This document shows positions 63,840-64,000 of a DNA stretch of 64,000 bases, one piece after another. Every line of letters begins with the position of its first letter. Position 1 is the first letter of the stretch. This DNA is from JAJPXC01 sp964517875. GTDB taxonomy: Bacteria; Bacteroidota; Bacteroidia; Bacteroidales; Muribaculaceae. A program made the translations under genes and the position numbers. Where the stretch lies: NCBI GenBank assembly GCA_964517875.1, contig CAZFEU010000002.1, positions 14,829-78,828 on the forward strand. The letters run 5' to 3'. The notes under the pieces were generated by a model. The model was given only the letters and a program-made list of their open reading frames with translations. It was not told the DNA's origin and did no database searches.

Positions 63840-64000
63840 TCAGAGGGTGCGGTTGACTTCGATTTCCTCGAAGCCCTCGATGAGGTCACCCACCTGAATA
63901 TCATTATATCCGTTAATATTCAAGCCACATTCGTAGCCGCTGAGCACCTCCTTGACATCGTCCTTGAAGCGCTTGAGCGAGCCGAGCTCGCCGGTGTAGC
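63840..64000 (-). CDS. infB: translation initiation factor IF-2 (partial, C-terminus only)
   Basis: The visible 52 residues read YTGELGSLKRFKDDVKEV, then SGYECGLNINGYNDIQVGD and end EVNRTL. This is the conserved end of IF-2 domain IV, which binds initiator fMet-tRNA. The gene continues to the right of the window. Placement directly ahead of folK gives a two-gene run on the minus strand. Confidence 0.92.
   Translation of the reverse strand, partial: YTGELGSLKRFKDDVKEVLSGYECGLNINGYNDIQVGDLIEGFEEIEVNRTL

Noticed and set aside
1..64000. tRNA, rRNA genes and CRISPR arrays
   Set aside because: I looked for cloverleaf patterns and regularly spaced repeats by eye and saw none; a covariance-model search was not possible.

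Overview
The window looks like a chromosomal segment of a gut Bacteroidales bacterium, most likely a Muribaculaceae-type organism. The signs are several promoters of the Bacteroidetes form TTTG-N19/20-TAnnTTTG, an UpxY-type NusG antiterminator opening a surface polysaccharide locus, a Mfa/Fim-type (type V) fimbrial operon, DUF3575/DUF3868 proteins, and large exported proteins with T9SS-like C-terminal tails. The species is inferred from gene content only. No rRNA, tRNA or CRISPR array was recognised.

1-9.4 kb (minus strand): the left edge cuts through a gene set resembling a peptide-modification (RiPP) locus: a 49-residue candidate precursor with its own perfect promoter, an intergenic terminator/attenuator, an S26-type peptidase, an HprK-like kinase and a PqqD-like protein running off the window. 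Further right are a PF14907-type nucleotidyltransferase and an ABC exporter. Kinase, nucleotidyltransferase, PqqD-like protein and exporter are all known from lasso-peptide clusters, but the pairing with an S26 peptidase and this precursor is not one I recognise. Between the halves lie a coiled-coil exported protein and a RAYT transposase embedded in REP-like palindromes.

9.4-16.4 kb (plus strand): a fimbrial operon: DUF3575 protein, OmpA-like/DUF3868 protein, Mfa1-type major subunit lipoprotein, a terminator, FimB/Mfa2-type anchor lipoprotein and a thioredoxin-like protein. A small hypothetical gene follows on the other strand.

16.5-40.6 kb (minus strand): one long Wzx/Wzy-type polysaccharide locus, read from UpxY at the right to UDP-glucose dehydrogenase at the left, closed by a rho-independent terminator. 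It encodes a 4,6-dehydratase, a PglE-like aminotransferase and a PglC-like phosphoglycosyltransferase (suggesting a bacillosamine-like first sugar), UDP-GlcA/UDP-GalA synthesis, WecB, glycosyltransferases, a flippase, a polymerase and decorating transferases. Its centre is visibly more AT-rich than its two ends, and it carries a truncated ATP-grasp gene remnant.

40.7-64 kb: mostly core metabolism with small accessory insertions: a WG-repeat protein, a VOC protein beside an attC-like palindrome, a MntA/HepT toxin-antitoxin pair whose HepT is split at a run of eight A, cobalamin adenosyltransferase, LOG protein, U32 protein, zinc metallopeptidase, a ThiF-like/CysK pair, an EmrAB-TolC-type efflux operon, a gene-poor patch with a remnant, an M28 peptidase-SufE-POT transporter-phosphodiester glycosidase run, an AAA+ (DUF4143) ATPase flanked by two near-identical palindromes, a GH10-like exported hydrolase, folK and the 3' end of infB.
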